A stretch of 57,153 nucleotides of DNA from Entamoeba histolytica HM-1:IMSS (GCF_000208925.1 NW_001914901.1:1-57153); one strand, 5' to 3'; positions 1-10,577 are shown, numbered from the stretch's first letter. The notes: generated by a model from the sequence alone, not told the origin. Translations and numbers: made by a program.

Positions 1-1554
1 GAAGAAAGAAATAGAAACAACAAATGAAAAACAAATAATATAAAAAGAATATAAATATATAAAAGAATAAAAAGAAAGTAGAAGAAGAATATAAAAATAA
101 TAAATCACAAAGATGTAATAAAATATGAAAAGAAGAAATAAATTGTGTATTTTTATTGTAAAAATTAGAAATATTCAATAAAAGTGTCTAATTTAATGAT
201 GTAAAATAATTAATATTATTTTATTAATGAAAAATATTTTACTCTTTTTTATGTTATTATTTATATGTATAATTTCATCATGATATTTATTATATAATTA
301 AACATAAGTGTTATGTTATTATAACATGTAATATGTAATAAAATATAAATGACAATGATATGAATATATAACATAGAATATAAAATAAAAGAATAATAAG
401 AATAAATGATAAATAAAAGGAGAAATGATAATCAATGATATAATAATAAATAAAAAGTATAAAATATAAAATATAATATTAATATTAATATAAAACAAAA
501 GAGAATAAATATAAATTGAAAATAGATATAAATGATAATAATATAAAAATGATAAAGATGAATAAACAAATACAACTAAATAGAAAAGAATATAAACATA
601 AAAATAAGAAAATCTAAATAATATAAACATAAAAACATAAAATAAGAATAATATAATAATATATAGATAATAAGAAGAATACAATGATATAAATAATATA
701 AACAGAGAAATAAAAATATAAAAATACGATAGATAAATAACATATAAAGAAAAGAATAAAAAGAATAAAAATAAATATGAATAATCAAATAATCTATTTC
801 ATTAATATTTCATACAAAATGAATACAAATGATTATAAAATATAAACATAAATATATACAGATTGTATATTTATCATACTTTTTATTTTTATTTTAGGAG
901 CAAAATATAATAAATGGAAAATTCTATGGATGCAAATTATTTTGCATCTTTTTTCATTTTTGTAAATTATTTAGATGCATTTTTTCTTTGCTAATTTTCG
1001 TACCCTAAAAAGAATCATACTAACTTGAAACTTTCCTAAAAAAATATTTTAGAAGCAGTTGTTTAAGATAAGTCATATTTTTTATTCATCATATTGAAGA
1101 ATAAATTTGTTCTATAGGAGAGATTCTCTAATTAATGAAAGAAAATATAACAATAGAAGAAATAGTATTAATTAAGTTCCTTGATTAAGTGTCTTCTTCT
1201 AAATGCTAAACTTATTTTTGTTTATAATTATTAATATAATGAAAAGTTATAACCAATTCATCTTTTCTACGTTACAAGAGTCTATAATTCATTTATTTTT
1301 AAATAGAGAAAGCAATACCATAAAGTAAAATTTAATATTTTGATTTAAATAACAAATATTAATTTATTAATTTATTCTAATCAAGTACAATTCCAGAAAA
1401 AAAATAAATTAATTTTAACTGAAATTGAATATAATAAAAACAATTAAAAAATATATTTATATCCCACCTAATCGAAGGAGAGAAATAAAAATAGATTATT
1501 CAAAAAAAGAAAAAAAATATAGAAATCTTAAAAATCAAGTTATCATTAACTTAT
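1..1554. other. AT-rich intergenic DNA, no gene recognised
   Basis: About the first 850 bases are a purine-rich (A/G) plus strand with almost no C. Open frames on the minus strand there encode only Tyr/Ile/Phe/Leu-rich low-complexity peptides and are not credible genes. From about 850 the composition becomes more ordinary AT-rich DNA, with a short hairpin at 929-948. I see no exon, RNA gene or SINE tail here. The final stretch before 1555 should hold the promoter of the G-beta gene. Confidence 0.6.
929..948. repeat. Perfect 8-bp inverted repeat followed by a T run
   Basis: GATGCAAA is followed by a 4-nt spacer (TTAT) and then TTTGCATC, giving an uninterrupted 8-bp stem. A T-rich run follows directly. 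The shape resembles a stem plus U-tract, but no transcript is recognised beside it, so its meaning is unknown. Confidence 0.5.
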
Positions 1555-2669
1555 ATGGCAGAAGATTTACAAGCCAAAATTATACAAACAAGAAAAGAGA
1601 TCGATCAAATTAAAGAAGAGACCCGTGCAAATAGGGAGGCTAAAGAAGACACAACAAGTTTGTTATATAATAGTTTAATTTTTTATTAGTTTAATGAAAA
1701 GATATTAACATAAAAGTGAAAAAATTTACATCAGAAATTCCAGGTATTTCAAGGAGTGACCACGTTAAATTTAAACGTGGGTTAAGAGGTCATATTTCTA
1801 AAATTTATGCTATGCATTGGGCAAGTGATTCTACTCATCTTGTTTCTGCTTCCCAAGATGGATTGATGCTTACATGGGATGGTCAAACAACAAATAAAAT
1901 TCATTGTATTCGTATTAGAAGTTCATGGGTTATGACATGTGCCTATGCCCCTTCTATGAAATTTGTTGCTTGTGGTGGTCTTGATAATATTGTGTCCATT
2001 TATTCGATTGCACCCAAATCATCTTCAAGTGAACCATTAAATAATACTACAGCAGAACTAGCAGGGCATGTTGGATACATTTCTTGTATGAGGTATGTTG
2101 ATGAAAATCGTATTTTAACTTCATCAGGAGATTCTACTTGTTGCTTATGGGATGTTGAACAGTCTGCTAAAATTATGGATTTTAAAGACCATCAAGCTGA
2201 TGTTATGTGTGTTTCTGTATCACCAGATCAAAACACTTTTGTTTCAGGTGCATGTGATAGTATGGCTAAATTATGGGATATTCGTATGGAAAATTGTGTT
2301 GCTACATTTACTGGACATGATGCAGATATCAATGCTATTGCATTCCATCCATCTGGTAATGCTTTTATCACAGGAAGTGATGACTTTTCTTGTAAATTAT
2401 TTGATATTAGAGCTGATAGAGAGTTAATGAATTATTCATCAGAATCAATGCAACATGGTGTGACTAGTGTAGCTATTAGTAGTACAGGAAGATATTTATT
2501 CTGTGGTTATGATGATTTAGGATGTTTATGGTGGGATGTTCTTAAAGGAGATTATATTACCAAATTAACTGGTCACGAAAATAGAGTAAGTTGCCTTGGT
2601 GTTTCACCAGATGGTTATGCATTGTGTACTGGTTCATGGGATTCGACATTGAGAATTTGGGCAAATTAA
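1555..2669 (+). CDS. Heterotrimeric G-protein beta subunit
   Basis: WD40 beta-propeller that pairs with G-gamma and G-alpha at the plasma membrane. Exon 1 (1555-1657) encodes an N-terminal helix starting [11 protein letters not shown], the coiled-coil segment that binds G-gamma. A 59-nt intron (1658-1716, GTTTGT...AAAAG) follows. Exon 2 runs to 2669. The splice makes an ATG codon across the junction and yields about 351 residues, close to the usual G-beta length of about 340. Exon 2 shows the family signature [13 protein letters not shown] and seven WD repeats ending in triplets such as LWDV, LWDI, LFDI, WWDV and IWAN. The apparent start of the uninterrupted frame at 1716 is a GTG inside the intron boundary, so the two-exon model is preferred. 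Confidence 0.93.
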
Positions 2670-2850
2670 AATTGCTTTACCAATTAATTTTTTTTTATTT
2701 TAAGAATTTTTTTATTTTTTTTCAGTGTTTTAATTTAATTATTCTGTTAAATTATAATTTTATTATTTTATTGAGTATATTTTCAATTTAAAAATGAAGA
2801 TTTTTGGTTTCATTAAAAAAGTTGAACAGATTGAACTATGAAATTGTTAA

Positions 2851-3551
2851 ATGATATTTTGGTTACTAATACTCTCAACATTAGGTATAAAATGTTCAAA
2901 AGGATTATATGAATATAATAGAAAGTGCTTACCAAGTTTGGTTATTATATTGTTTTGATTCTTTATAACTCAATAATAATATTAGTGTGTGGTGATGAAA
3001 TACTCGCAGGATGGGAAGAGTGTGATGGAGGAAGTGGGTGTGAACTGAATTGTTCATGTGCTTTTGGATGGAAAAGAGATAATAAAGGAGGATGTGTTCC
3101 ATCTTCAAATGGTTTAAGTGTTGGATTTAGTTTTGTAATTGAGCTTGAAAAGGATGTTATTTTAAAAGAGAATTTATTCCGATATGAACTCGAAAATGAA
3201 ATATGTAATGCATATAATTATGAACTTAAAAACAAAAATACAAATGTTTCTATGTCTAGAGATGTGGTTGTTGTAAAGGCTTTTACTAAAGACCAAATTA
3301 ACAACAAAACAATTGAAGTTAAATTTAAGTTAACTGGTAACTCAACTGAAATTCCTATTTATGTAAATTACTTTAATTATATGATTTCAAGTTATTCTTC
3401 ATTCTGGTATAGTCAAAATTCAACATATTTAAAAGTTATTAATCCTATTGAACCAGTTCATATTTTTTATCAAGTTGATCCATCAGAATTTAATGGAATT
3501 ACCTCAGTAATGATATTATTCATTGTTCTCTCTATTCTTATTTTAATTTAA
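2851..3551 (+). CDS. Small secreted or GPI-anchored surface protein with Cys-rich motif
   Basis: Two exons (2851-2935 and 2986-3551) are separated by a 50-nt intron beginning GTTTGG and ending ATTAG, giving about 216 residues. Exon 1 encodes a signal peptide, MIFWLLILSTLGIKC. Exon 2 begins CGDEILAGWEECDGG and continues with closely spaced Cys residues. This resembles the CGDG...EECDDGN repeat class (DUF4215 / Myxococcus Cys-rich repeat). The middle is Asn-rich with several N-x-S/T sites. The last about 18 residues are hydrophobic with no cytoplasmic tail, which suggests a GPI-anchor signal or a tail anchor. A GAAC-like element (TTGAACT) lies about 15 nt before the ATG. Function unknown; surface location is inferred. 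Confidence 0.72.
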
Positions 3552-3631
3552 AAAAGTAGTACCTGTGACACAAATCTTTAATTGTTCTTTTTTTATTTTA
3601 AAAAAAGACTTATTAGAATAAGTTAAATAAA

Positions 3632-5289
3632 TCATTGTGAATAATTGTAATAGTGTGTTGGTGGCTTAATTGGTTTTGTTGTTTCAGTTTCATTTAATGA
3701 ATATGGTTGGTTGTTATTTTGGGATTCTAGTTTATAGGAAGAATATGGATTAGTTAATTGTGACTGTTGAAAAGGAAGATTTTGAGGTGGAAGACTTTGT
3801 GATGGAAGGCTTTGTGATGAAACACTTTGTGATGGAATATTTTGTGATGGAATATTTTGAGGTGGAAGACTTTGTGGAGGAAGACTTTGTGGAGGAAGAC
3901 TTTGTGGAGGAAGACTTTGTGGAGGAAGACTTTGTGGAGGAAGACTTTGTGGAGGAAGACTTTGTGGAGGAAGACTTTGTGGAGGAAGACTTTGTGGAGG
4001 AAGACTTTGTGGAGGAAGACTTTGTGGAGGAAGACTTTGTGGAGGAAGACTTTGTGGAGGAAGACTTTGTGGAGGAAGACTTTGTGGAGGAAGACTTTGT
4101 GGAGGAAGACTTTGTGGAGGAAGACTTTGTGGAGGAAGACTTTGTGGAGGAAGACTTTGTGGAGGAAGATTTTGTGGAGGAAGGCTTTGAGGTGGAAGGT
4201 TTTGGGAAGGAATAGTTTGAGGTAGAAGCATTGGTTGAAATGGGGTTATTGGTTGTGCAGGAAGAATTGGTTGGTTGGCAGACATACGACTCATTGGGTG
4301 TGGTTGTGAATATCCATATTTTATATTTGACGGAGAAACTTGTGGTGGCTCAGAAACAAAAGCTAATTTGAGTAATATTCCATTTTCATTTTTATTATTT
4401 AGAATAGAAACACAAATAACTGCATCTTGTGTTGTTTTAAATGCAAACACACCACTTCTTATACATGAGCATTCTTTCATTTTATTGAAAAATAGACAGA
4501 ATGAAAAACAAACGTTGGAGAATCAAAAAAAACATCAACGGGGCGTGGAACAAAATAATGGTCAAAGTAATGACATAATGCCATTGGAGTGTTTGGGCTG
4601 CATGCAATAATGGGATGAAGTTGAATAAACTTAACAAACACACTAGGGGCAGTAGAATGAAGTAAAAGTTTTGATGGTTGAAAGTATTTACACCAAATCC
4701 CAGGAGGTGCTGCTACACTATCGTGTTTACTATGTTTAACAATAAGTCGTGAACCAAAAAATTTTACATTAGATAGGTTTTGATATGCGTTAATGGTGTC
4801 TTCAATAGAGGAGTATTCAATCATTGCAGTACGTTTTTCGCTAAGAACATTAACTTTAATAATAGATCCATATAATGAAAAAAGATTATAAAAATGAAAA
4901 GGGGATTGTGGAGTTACATATCGTGGTAATTCATTAACAAGTAAGACTCTTGTTATTGGAGCTTCATGTCCAAATCTAGGACTAATAGTATAGTCATGTG
5001 CTTGTGGACTCTCAGTTTTAACATTTAATGACTCGGCATTACTTACTTCTGCTCTACACTTATAATTAAGAATTGGGAGGGGATTAGTTTTGAGATATTC
5101 AATACATTTGTTACTTGACTCTGGTGATTCAAATTCTATTAATGAATGGGGCATATCAGGGCGGTGTGAGTTCATACAAATAATTCTTTGAATTTTACCG
5201 AATCTTATTACCGAGTCATACAAGTCATTGCAAACAATTGCTTTTTTTATTGGCTGTTGAAAAGCAATAAATACGGTGGGGTTTGGCAT
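3632..5289 (-). CDS. PTB/hnRNP-L-like RNA-binding protein with (LPPQS)n tail
   Basis: Exon 1 (5289-4514) and exon 2 (4457-3632) flank a 56-nt intron (4458-4513, GTTTGT...ATAAG). The splice rebuilds the third RRM: residues PVDVFFDSPT join SGVFAFKTTQDA, matching the beta-2/beta-3 part of an hnRNP-L type RRM. Three RRMs are visible: residues about 3-85, about 112-190 (LLVNELPRYVTP ... GSRLIVKHS) and about 200-300. The last about 200 residues are Pro/Gln/Leu/Ser-rich, built largely from an exact pentapeptide repeat. The family binds pyrimidine- or CA-rich RNA in splicing or mRNA control. About 80 bases upstream of the start lies the edge of a degenerate SINE. Read without splicing, the two frames overlap by 4 nt (ATGA) and would look like two genes. 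Confidence 0.85.
3871..4155. repeat. 15-bp minisatellite, 19 perfect units
   Basis: The plus-strand unit TTTGTGGAGGAAGAC is repeated without a mismatch 19 times. Degenerate units extend it on both sides (roughly 3770-3870 and 4156-4215). On the minus strand it encodes the pentapeptide LPPQS in frame. The unit length is a multiple of three and neither plus frame contains stops, so copy-number change would keep the protein open. Confidence 0.95.
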
Positions 5290-5369
5290 ATGTGTTGGTT
5301 TTCTTATTTAAGATTTTTTCTTTTAAGATTCTTTTAAAATTTTTCCTTTTTATTTTATAATAACATCTT

Positions 5370-5988
5370 TCAAACTTAACGTGGCACTTCAGAAACATCA
5401 TACAAACATTAAAATGAAACAATGCATTGAATTACCTGTTATCAACTGATAATGATGTTACTTTTAGAAAGAAAACATATTAATCAATATTTTGATATTG
5501 GAATTGATTATTAGTTATGATGATGAAAATATCATTTGTTATAATAGAAGAATGAACATTTATTAAAACAATAGTATTATTTATTTGTTAAGATGTAAGT
5601 GTAGTTGATAGTATATATATTGTCAAAAGAAAAAGGTTTGTGTAGTGATGATATTGAATGAAATTATGAATTATGAATGTAATGGTATGTTCATCCAACA
5701 TAAAATAAGAAAGTAAAGAAAAAGGAGTTTTAACATTCATTAAAATTCAAATAAAGATGAGACAGGTACTTAAATGAAGAATATAAGTTGACAGAATTGA
5801 AAAGACATTTGTTCAGTCAAAACGAAAGAATAAAGAATAGAAAATCACACCCCTTAATGTGATGAAAAACAAAAAAATAAGTGAATAGTTGATAAGTCAT
5901 CATTCTTAAATCACAGGGATATGACTAGTCTCATGTGAGCAAAGAACAATAAGAAAATAAAAGTAATACTACTTAATTAACTACTTTT
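5370..5988 (+). mobile_element. Degenerate SINE, same family as the copy at 24986-25540
   Basis: The 5' part reads GTGGCACTTCAGAAACATCA (5381 on), matching GTGGCACGTCTGAAACACCA in the intact SINE. A middle block, CATAAAATAAGAAA..., also matches. The 3' tail is CAGGGATATGACTAGTCTC...TACTTAATTAACTACTTTT, matching CAGGGATGTGATTAGTCTC...TACTTAATTAATTACTTTT. It is clearly diverged and about 60 nt longer than the intact copy. I find no target-site duplication, so the ends are approximate. It sits between two divergently transcribed genes, ending about 80 nt from the start codon of the RRM gene. Confidence 0.72.
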
Positions 5989-6344
5989 TAAGTATTAGTA
6001 CTTTATATACATCCTTTTATATTAATCCATTCTTCTTTTCTCTACTTTCTTTATAAGTGTTTAAATAACATAAAATTTGTTTATTGAAATTAGAAGAGGG
6101 TAAATAGATTATTGTTGAATAAAAATGTGTTATTTTAGAAATATGAAAGAAAAGTTTAAGAGAAAGGAAATAATATTTTTAGAAGAAAGAATAAAAGAGA
6201 ATATTCACATTGACTCATTTTTCCTTTGATTCTTTCAAAGAAAAAAACAATATTTAAATTGGAAATCCACTTTTAAGATAAAAGGAAAAAGATTAAAGAT
6301 ACATACGATTTCTAAATTAATTTTAAATCGCTTCTGTTATTAAG
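5989..6344. other. Intergenic, upstream of kinase gene
   Basis: AT-rich DNA between the old SINE and the kinase start. It must contain the kinase promoter, but no box can be fixed with confidence. No other gene seen. Confidence 0.5.
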
Positions 6345-7428
6345 ATGGAGACACAAAAACAGTTTCATGATTGGATTATAAAAGAACCACTTGGTAGTGG
6401 AACGTATGGTTTGTATGAATAAGTAACTTATTTAATAGAATAAAGACAATTTATATAAATTAGGGAATGTATTTCGTTGTTTGAATACAAAAACAAATAA
6501 GAGTGCTGCAATAAAAATTATTAATGAAGAAAGTAATGCATTAAATGAAACTACTATCATTAAAAAATTACAAGGAAATAAAAGTATTATTCGATTTTTT
6601 GAATGTGGATATGAATTATATGGATATTGTTTAGTATTTGAATTACATATAATGAATCTTAACCAACTTCGATTAAATCAACCAACACTAAGATTTTCTG
6701 TACAAACATCTTTTAGACTATTATATAAAATGATAAAAATTCTTGAATATATCCATTCAAAACAAATACTTCATTGTGATATAAAACCTGATAACTTTAT
6801 GATATCTCAAGATGGAGATATAATTTTGATTGATTTTGGTTTATCAGAATATTATCAAGATTTTTCTTGTCATCAAAAGTTAGGATTTAAAGGAAGCCTT
6901 AAATTTGCATCTCCAAATCAACATTTAGGAAAGAAATCTATTCCAATTGATGATATAATTCCTTTATTTTATATTTTTTATCAAAATATTACAGGAATAT
7001 TACCATGGGATACTATTTCAAATCCACATGAAATTTATCAATTAAAAATAAAGTTCAAATCCTTTTCTTTATTTAATCATTCTTTAATTCCATTATCACT
7101 TGCATTATTATTTGAATCATCTATTTGTAATTCAAAAACAGTTAATTATCAATTAATCTTAGATACACTCTCTAAGTTATTTAATTCTCAATCAATATCT
7201 TTATCTCCAATATTTGAGTCAAATGAATATGATGAAAAGATATTTCCTTCTTTAAAAGATGATAATTATAAAAAAGATACACTTCTTGAAAATAATATTG
7301 ATAAACAAGAAAAGTATTATTCTTCTCAAGTTACTTCACCAGAATTATCACAAAATTTCTTTACAAATATTAAATCTACAGTATCTAAAATAAACCCATT
7401 CTCATTTATTATGTCAAGAATTAAATAA
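6345..7428 (+). CDS. Casein kinase 1-like protein kinase
   Basis: Exon 1 (6345-6408) ends inside the glycine loop. A 55-nt intron (6409-6463, GTTTGT...ATTAG) follows, and exon 2 runs from 6464. Splicing gives GSGTYGNVFRC, a good nucleotide-binding loop, in a protein of about 342 residues. The ATP lysine is in AAIKII (about residue 39), the catalytic loop is HCDIKPDNF (Asp about 127) and the metal loop is IDFG (Asp about 145). The segment FKGSLKFASPNQHLGKKS plus the DD two residues on corresponds to the GTxRYASxNxHLG region that marks the CK1 family in place of an APE motif. The HRD arginine is replaced by Cys. The C-terminal about 90 residues are Ser/Asn/Lys-rich and unplaced. A Ser/Thr kinase is likely; substrate unknown. 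Confidence 0.85.
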
Positions 7429-7479
7429 ATATGTTTTAATTTATTTCTGTTAAATGAAAATAAAATTTAATTAAAAAAT

Positions 7480-8672
7480 TTAAATTGCTTTTCTTTGATT
7501 CATATCTCTCTTCTTCTTCAATAAATTTAAGACCAATACAACAGTGCAAAATTGCATTAAAAAGAAACAAATCCAAAAGAATGTATGTGTAGATGCTTCA
7601 TTATTTTTTGTTACATTTTTGTTAGATTTAATTGTTGTTGAAATTAAAATCTTAAGATCAGTTGTTGTTGTTCCTGTAATTTCTTCTATAGCTCTTAATC
7701 TTTCCATAAATGTATCTACATCAACAAGAATATCACTTGTATCAATGATAAGTTCTTGACTCTTTAACATTTCATTTAAATGTTTTGCTCCATTAATAAT
7801 AATTTTCATTAAATTTGAATTTTCATCATTTAGTTTATCTAAGTTACTTGCTTGTTGTTGAACTTTTCCTAACACTAAATACATTTTTTGTAATGCTAAA
7901 TCAATATCATTTCCATCACCAAATAATTCATTTTCAGTAAAACCAAAATTTAATCCATTAATACTTTTATCATTTCCTAATAACTCTTTAGTACTTTTTG
8001 TTTTTTTCTTTAAATCAATAATTTCAAGTGACTTAATTTGATGATTTCCACCATTTTTATCATCCAATGCAGATATTGCAAAATACATATGTTTTAATTT
8101 CCCTTCATATGTCATTTCACATCCTCCTTTGTCTTTTCCTATTGAAATAATTAACTTATTTGTTTTCTCTGTATACTTTAATTCAAATGAAATACTTTCA
8201 AAATTAATGGAACTAGGAAAAGTACATTGGGATAATTGTCGTTCTGAATTACTGATTGTTGTTGTTCCTCTTAATGAGTCTGTTGGTACTTTTACATAAA
8301 TCCCTTCACTTGACTCAGTAAATTTACCTCCAAAATTATTCCCAGAAACAATTGGTTTTGTTGTTAGCCATAATGCAAATCCTTTTCCAATACCATCAGA
8401 CTTTATTTTTCCATTAATTTGAAAATTAGTTGGAAGTGTCTATGTATGTTAGTGCTAAATTCTTAGTGTAAGTTATAAAATAACCAAACTTTTATTGTTG
8501 AAATAAGTCCGTCTTTTTTAGACTCTGTTGTTAATAAAATTCCTTTTGATGTAATTTCTCCATCAACTCGTAATAACGTTTTGATTTTGCTTTCGTCAAT
8601 ATGAGATTTAATACTCAAAAATTGAGATGACACAAGATTAATGAAAAGCAACAACAAGATCATAACAATCAT
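7480..8672 (-). CDS. L-type lectin-like cargo receptor (ERGIC-53/VIP36 family)
   Basis: Exon 1 (8672-8490) encodes a signal peptide, MIVMILLLLFINLVSSQ, and the start of a lectin fold. A 50-nt intron (8440-8489, GTTTGG...CATAG) separates it from exon 2 (8439-7480). The joined protein is about 380 residues. Exon 2 contains KGFALWLTTKP and NNFGGKF, the family pattern DGxALWxxxxP...GxxFGG, then further beta-strand segments. A long helical stalk (about residues 245-340) follows, then a membrane segment FFWICFFLMQFCTVVLVLNLL and a basic cytosolic tail. The tail KKKRDMNQRKAI has no canonical KKxx end. The family binds high-mannose glycans on cargo moving between ER and Golgi. The methionine at 8115 is internal. 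Confidence 0.8.
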
Positions 8673-9281
8673 ATTTTATAGTTCCTTTTTTCAAATCCAA
8701 AACATAAATAACTTTTTCCCGATTTCTTCCAATTTTCAAAACCTTTTTTCTATCTTATTTTAATAAAGATATTATGCTATTTATAAGTTTGTTAAACTGT
8801 TATTAATAACACAAATAATATATTTTATTAGATGAAGAAAAACTGTGTTTAAACAATTGTAAGACTCTCCTCTCTAACTGACTTTAATGCTTTAAAAACA
8901 ATTGTTTTTTTTTTTAAGATTTATAGTAATAAATCAGTTTGATTGTCATAAAGATAACAACACTTTAATAGAGATAAATTATTTTTATTAAAAATTTTTT
9001 AATTTATTAATTAGTTGTTTGTGTTATAAAAAAAACCAAGAAGAAAGGTGTTTTAGATAAAATCAATAAAAAGGTATTAGTAGATAAATTCTGAAGTTTT
9101 TTTATTTATCCATTTGTTTAGCAAAAAATAAATATTCTTATTTTATTTTTATTTTTACTTGCCTTTTAGTAGAAAGATGATAAACGCATTTTAGATAGAA
9201 AGACTTTGTTAATTTAAGATTAAGAAAAATAAGATAATTTGAACTTATAACTAAAAGATATTCTATTCAATTCTTATACCA
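8673..9281. other. Divergent intergenic region
   Basis: A head-to-head promoter region between the lectin and the LRR-type gene. It is AT-rich with T runs. A GAAC-like element (TTTGAACTT) lies about 40 nt before the start at 9282. No additional gene or repeat recognised. Confidence 0.5.
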
Positions 9282-10577
9282 ATGAAGAAATTAGAACGTG
9301 TGTATTTGATGAATATTATTTTTTATTTAGGAACAGTAGATGACTTAATTAATTTTCTTCAAATTAGTAAGAATTGTTATGAGTCGTTCCAAATGATGCA
9401 TACCAACCCTAATTATTCATTCAAAACACAAAAAAAAGAATTACAAATATTCAAGGATTGTTCATCTTTAGAAACTGTCACTGGGTCATTTGAATATATT
9501 AAAGACTTTCAATGTAACTTAAATGCTATTTTGATTTTACCTGTACAGCATGGGGCATCACAAGGAGAAATGAATACAGTTATAGAAGAATTAGTGAGTT
9601 GTGCAAATAGAATAGTTAAACTTAAATTAGTAACAAGTAGAAGTGATTTTGAAATACACTGGAAAACATTTATTAATTTAAAAGACATAACTTTTGATTT
9701 ATCTGGAGAGAGTTGGGTTCATTTTTATGATGGATATCTTACTCTTAATCAAATATTCTTTGATAAATGGAGATTTCATGAACTTAAAGACCTTTCAAAA
9801 CTTAAGAGAGTATGTGTACGATCAATTAGTTTTAGTTGTAAACCTCCTAATGTAGAATCATTATTAGCTTCTAAATGGTTTGTTGAAGTAGCAAATTGGA
9901 ACAGAAAGCTATATGTATATGGTAATCAAATTCAAAAAAGTTCTCCTAACGAAAATATTGTCCTTATTACAAATTCACTTACTAGAGAACCAAAGACATT
10001 AGTTTCTTATTTATCTTTTTGTCAAATAGATGGAGGTCATTTAGATTTATTTATTAGAGATTGGAAAAAATATTATCCAGCAAAAGTAATGCTTCATTCT
10101 TGTAAAACAGTAACTGATATATCAATGGTTGACTCTTTAGAAGAGGTAGAAATAGGAACATCAGGTAATGGATATACATTCATTCTTCCAAAAAATATTA
10201 AGAAAGTAAAAGTTGGTAATGGTGTTAACACAATTGATATCTCACTTTGCCATGACATTAAATTTGAAGTCCAATACCTTAATTTTTGGGTTGAACCATC
10301 AAAAAAAGAAATTACATCCTTAGTTGTGGATTGTACTTATTTACATGAAGATTCGCTAACGAGATTAACTGAATTTGAAAATGTTAAACAAATCATACTT
10401 AATGAATATGATGATAAAATTATACTTCCTCCTTTACCTGAGTCCGTTACTGTTATCAAAAACTATCTGAGTACTAAACAACAACCTTATGTATTTTATA
10501 CTCATATTAATAAAAAAGGTCCTCGTGAACTAGATGAAGAAGATTCCTCTCATCAGAGAGGATGTGTCATTAATTGA
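9282..10577 (+). CDS. F-box-like / leucine-rich-repeat-type protein with possible CaaX end
   Basis: This 431-residue single exon starts with MKKLERVYLMNIIFYLGTVDDLINFLQISKNC, which looks like a short F-box-type or helical cap as seen in Entamoeba LRR/BspA-like families. Regular hydrophobic spacing follows (LEEVEIG, LPKNIKKVKVG, VKQIILNEYDDKIILPPLPESVTVI), consistent with irregular leucine-rich strands. The last residues are HQRGCVIN, a Cys at position -4 that could be prenylated, although Asn at the final position is unusual. No transmembrane segment. Function unknown; the F-box assignment is weak and LRR-like is more secure. Confidence 0.6.
   Translation: MKKLERVYLMNIIFYLGTVDDLINFLQISKNCYESFQMMHTNPNYSFKTQKKELQIFKDCSSLETVTGSFEYIKDFQCNLNAILILPVQHGASQGEMNTVIEELVSCANRIVKLKLVTSRSDFEIHWKTFINLKDITFDLSGESWVHFYDGYLTLNQIFFDKWRFHELKDLSKLKRVCVRSISFSCKPPNVESLLASKWFVEVANWNRKLYVYGNQIQKSSPNENIVLITNSLTREPKTLVSYLSFCQIDGGHLDLFIRDWKKYYPAKVMLHSCKTVTDISMVDSLEEVEIGTSGNGYTFILPKNIKKVKVGNGVNTIDISLCHDIKFEVQYLNFWVEPSKKEITSLVVDCTYLHEDSLTRLTEFENVKQIILNEYDDKIILPPLPESVTVIKNYLSTKQQPYVFYTHINKKGPRELDEEDSSHQRGCVIN

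Noticed and set aside
319..788. Minus-strand open frames with Tyr/Ile/Phe-rich peptides
   Set aside because: They arise from low-complexity A/T-rich DNA, show no domain and lack any codon bias expected of a gene.
1425..1613. Short plus-strand open frame before G-beta
   Set aside because: It overlaps the real first exon of G-beta in another frame and has no domain.
3871..4155. CRISPR-like array
   Set aside because: Units are directly adjacent with no spacers, and the organism is a eukaryote.
3760..4225. Two plus-strand open frames across the minisatellite (Val-Glu-Glu-Asp-Phe and Trp-Arg-Lys-Thr-Leu repeats)
   Set aside because: A 15-bp repeat without stops gives open frames on both strands; the minus frame is part of a gene with RRMs.
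8115..8672. Separate short gene upstream of the lectin
   Set aside because: The GTTTGG...CATAG splice joins both parts into one lectin with signal peptide and TM tail.
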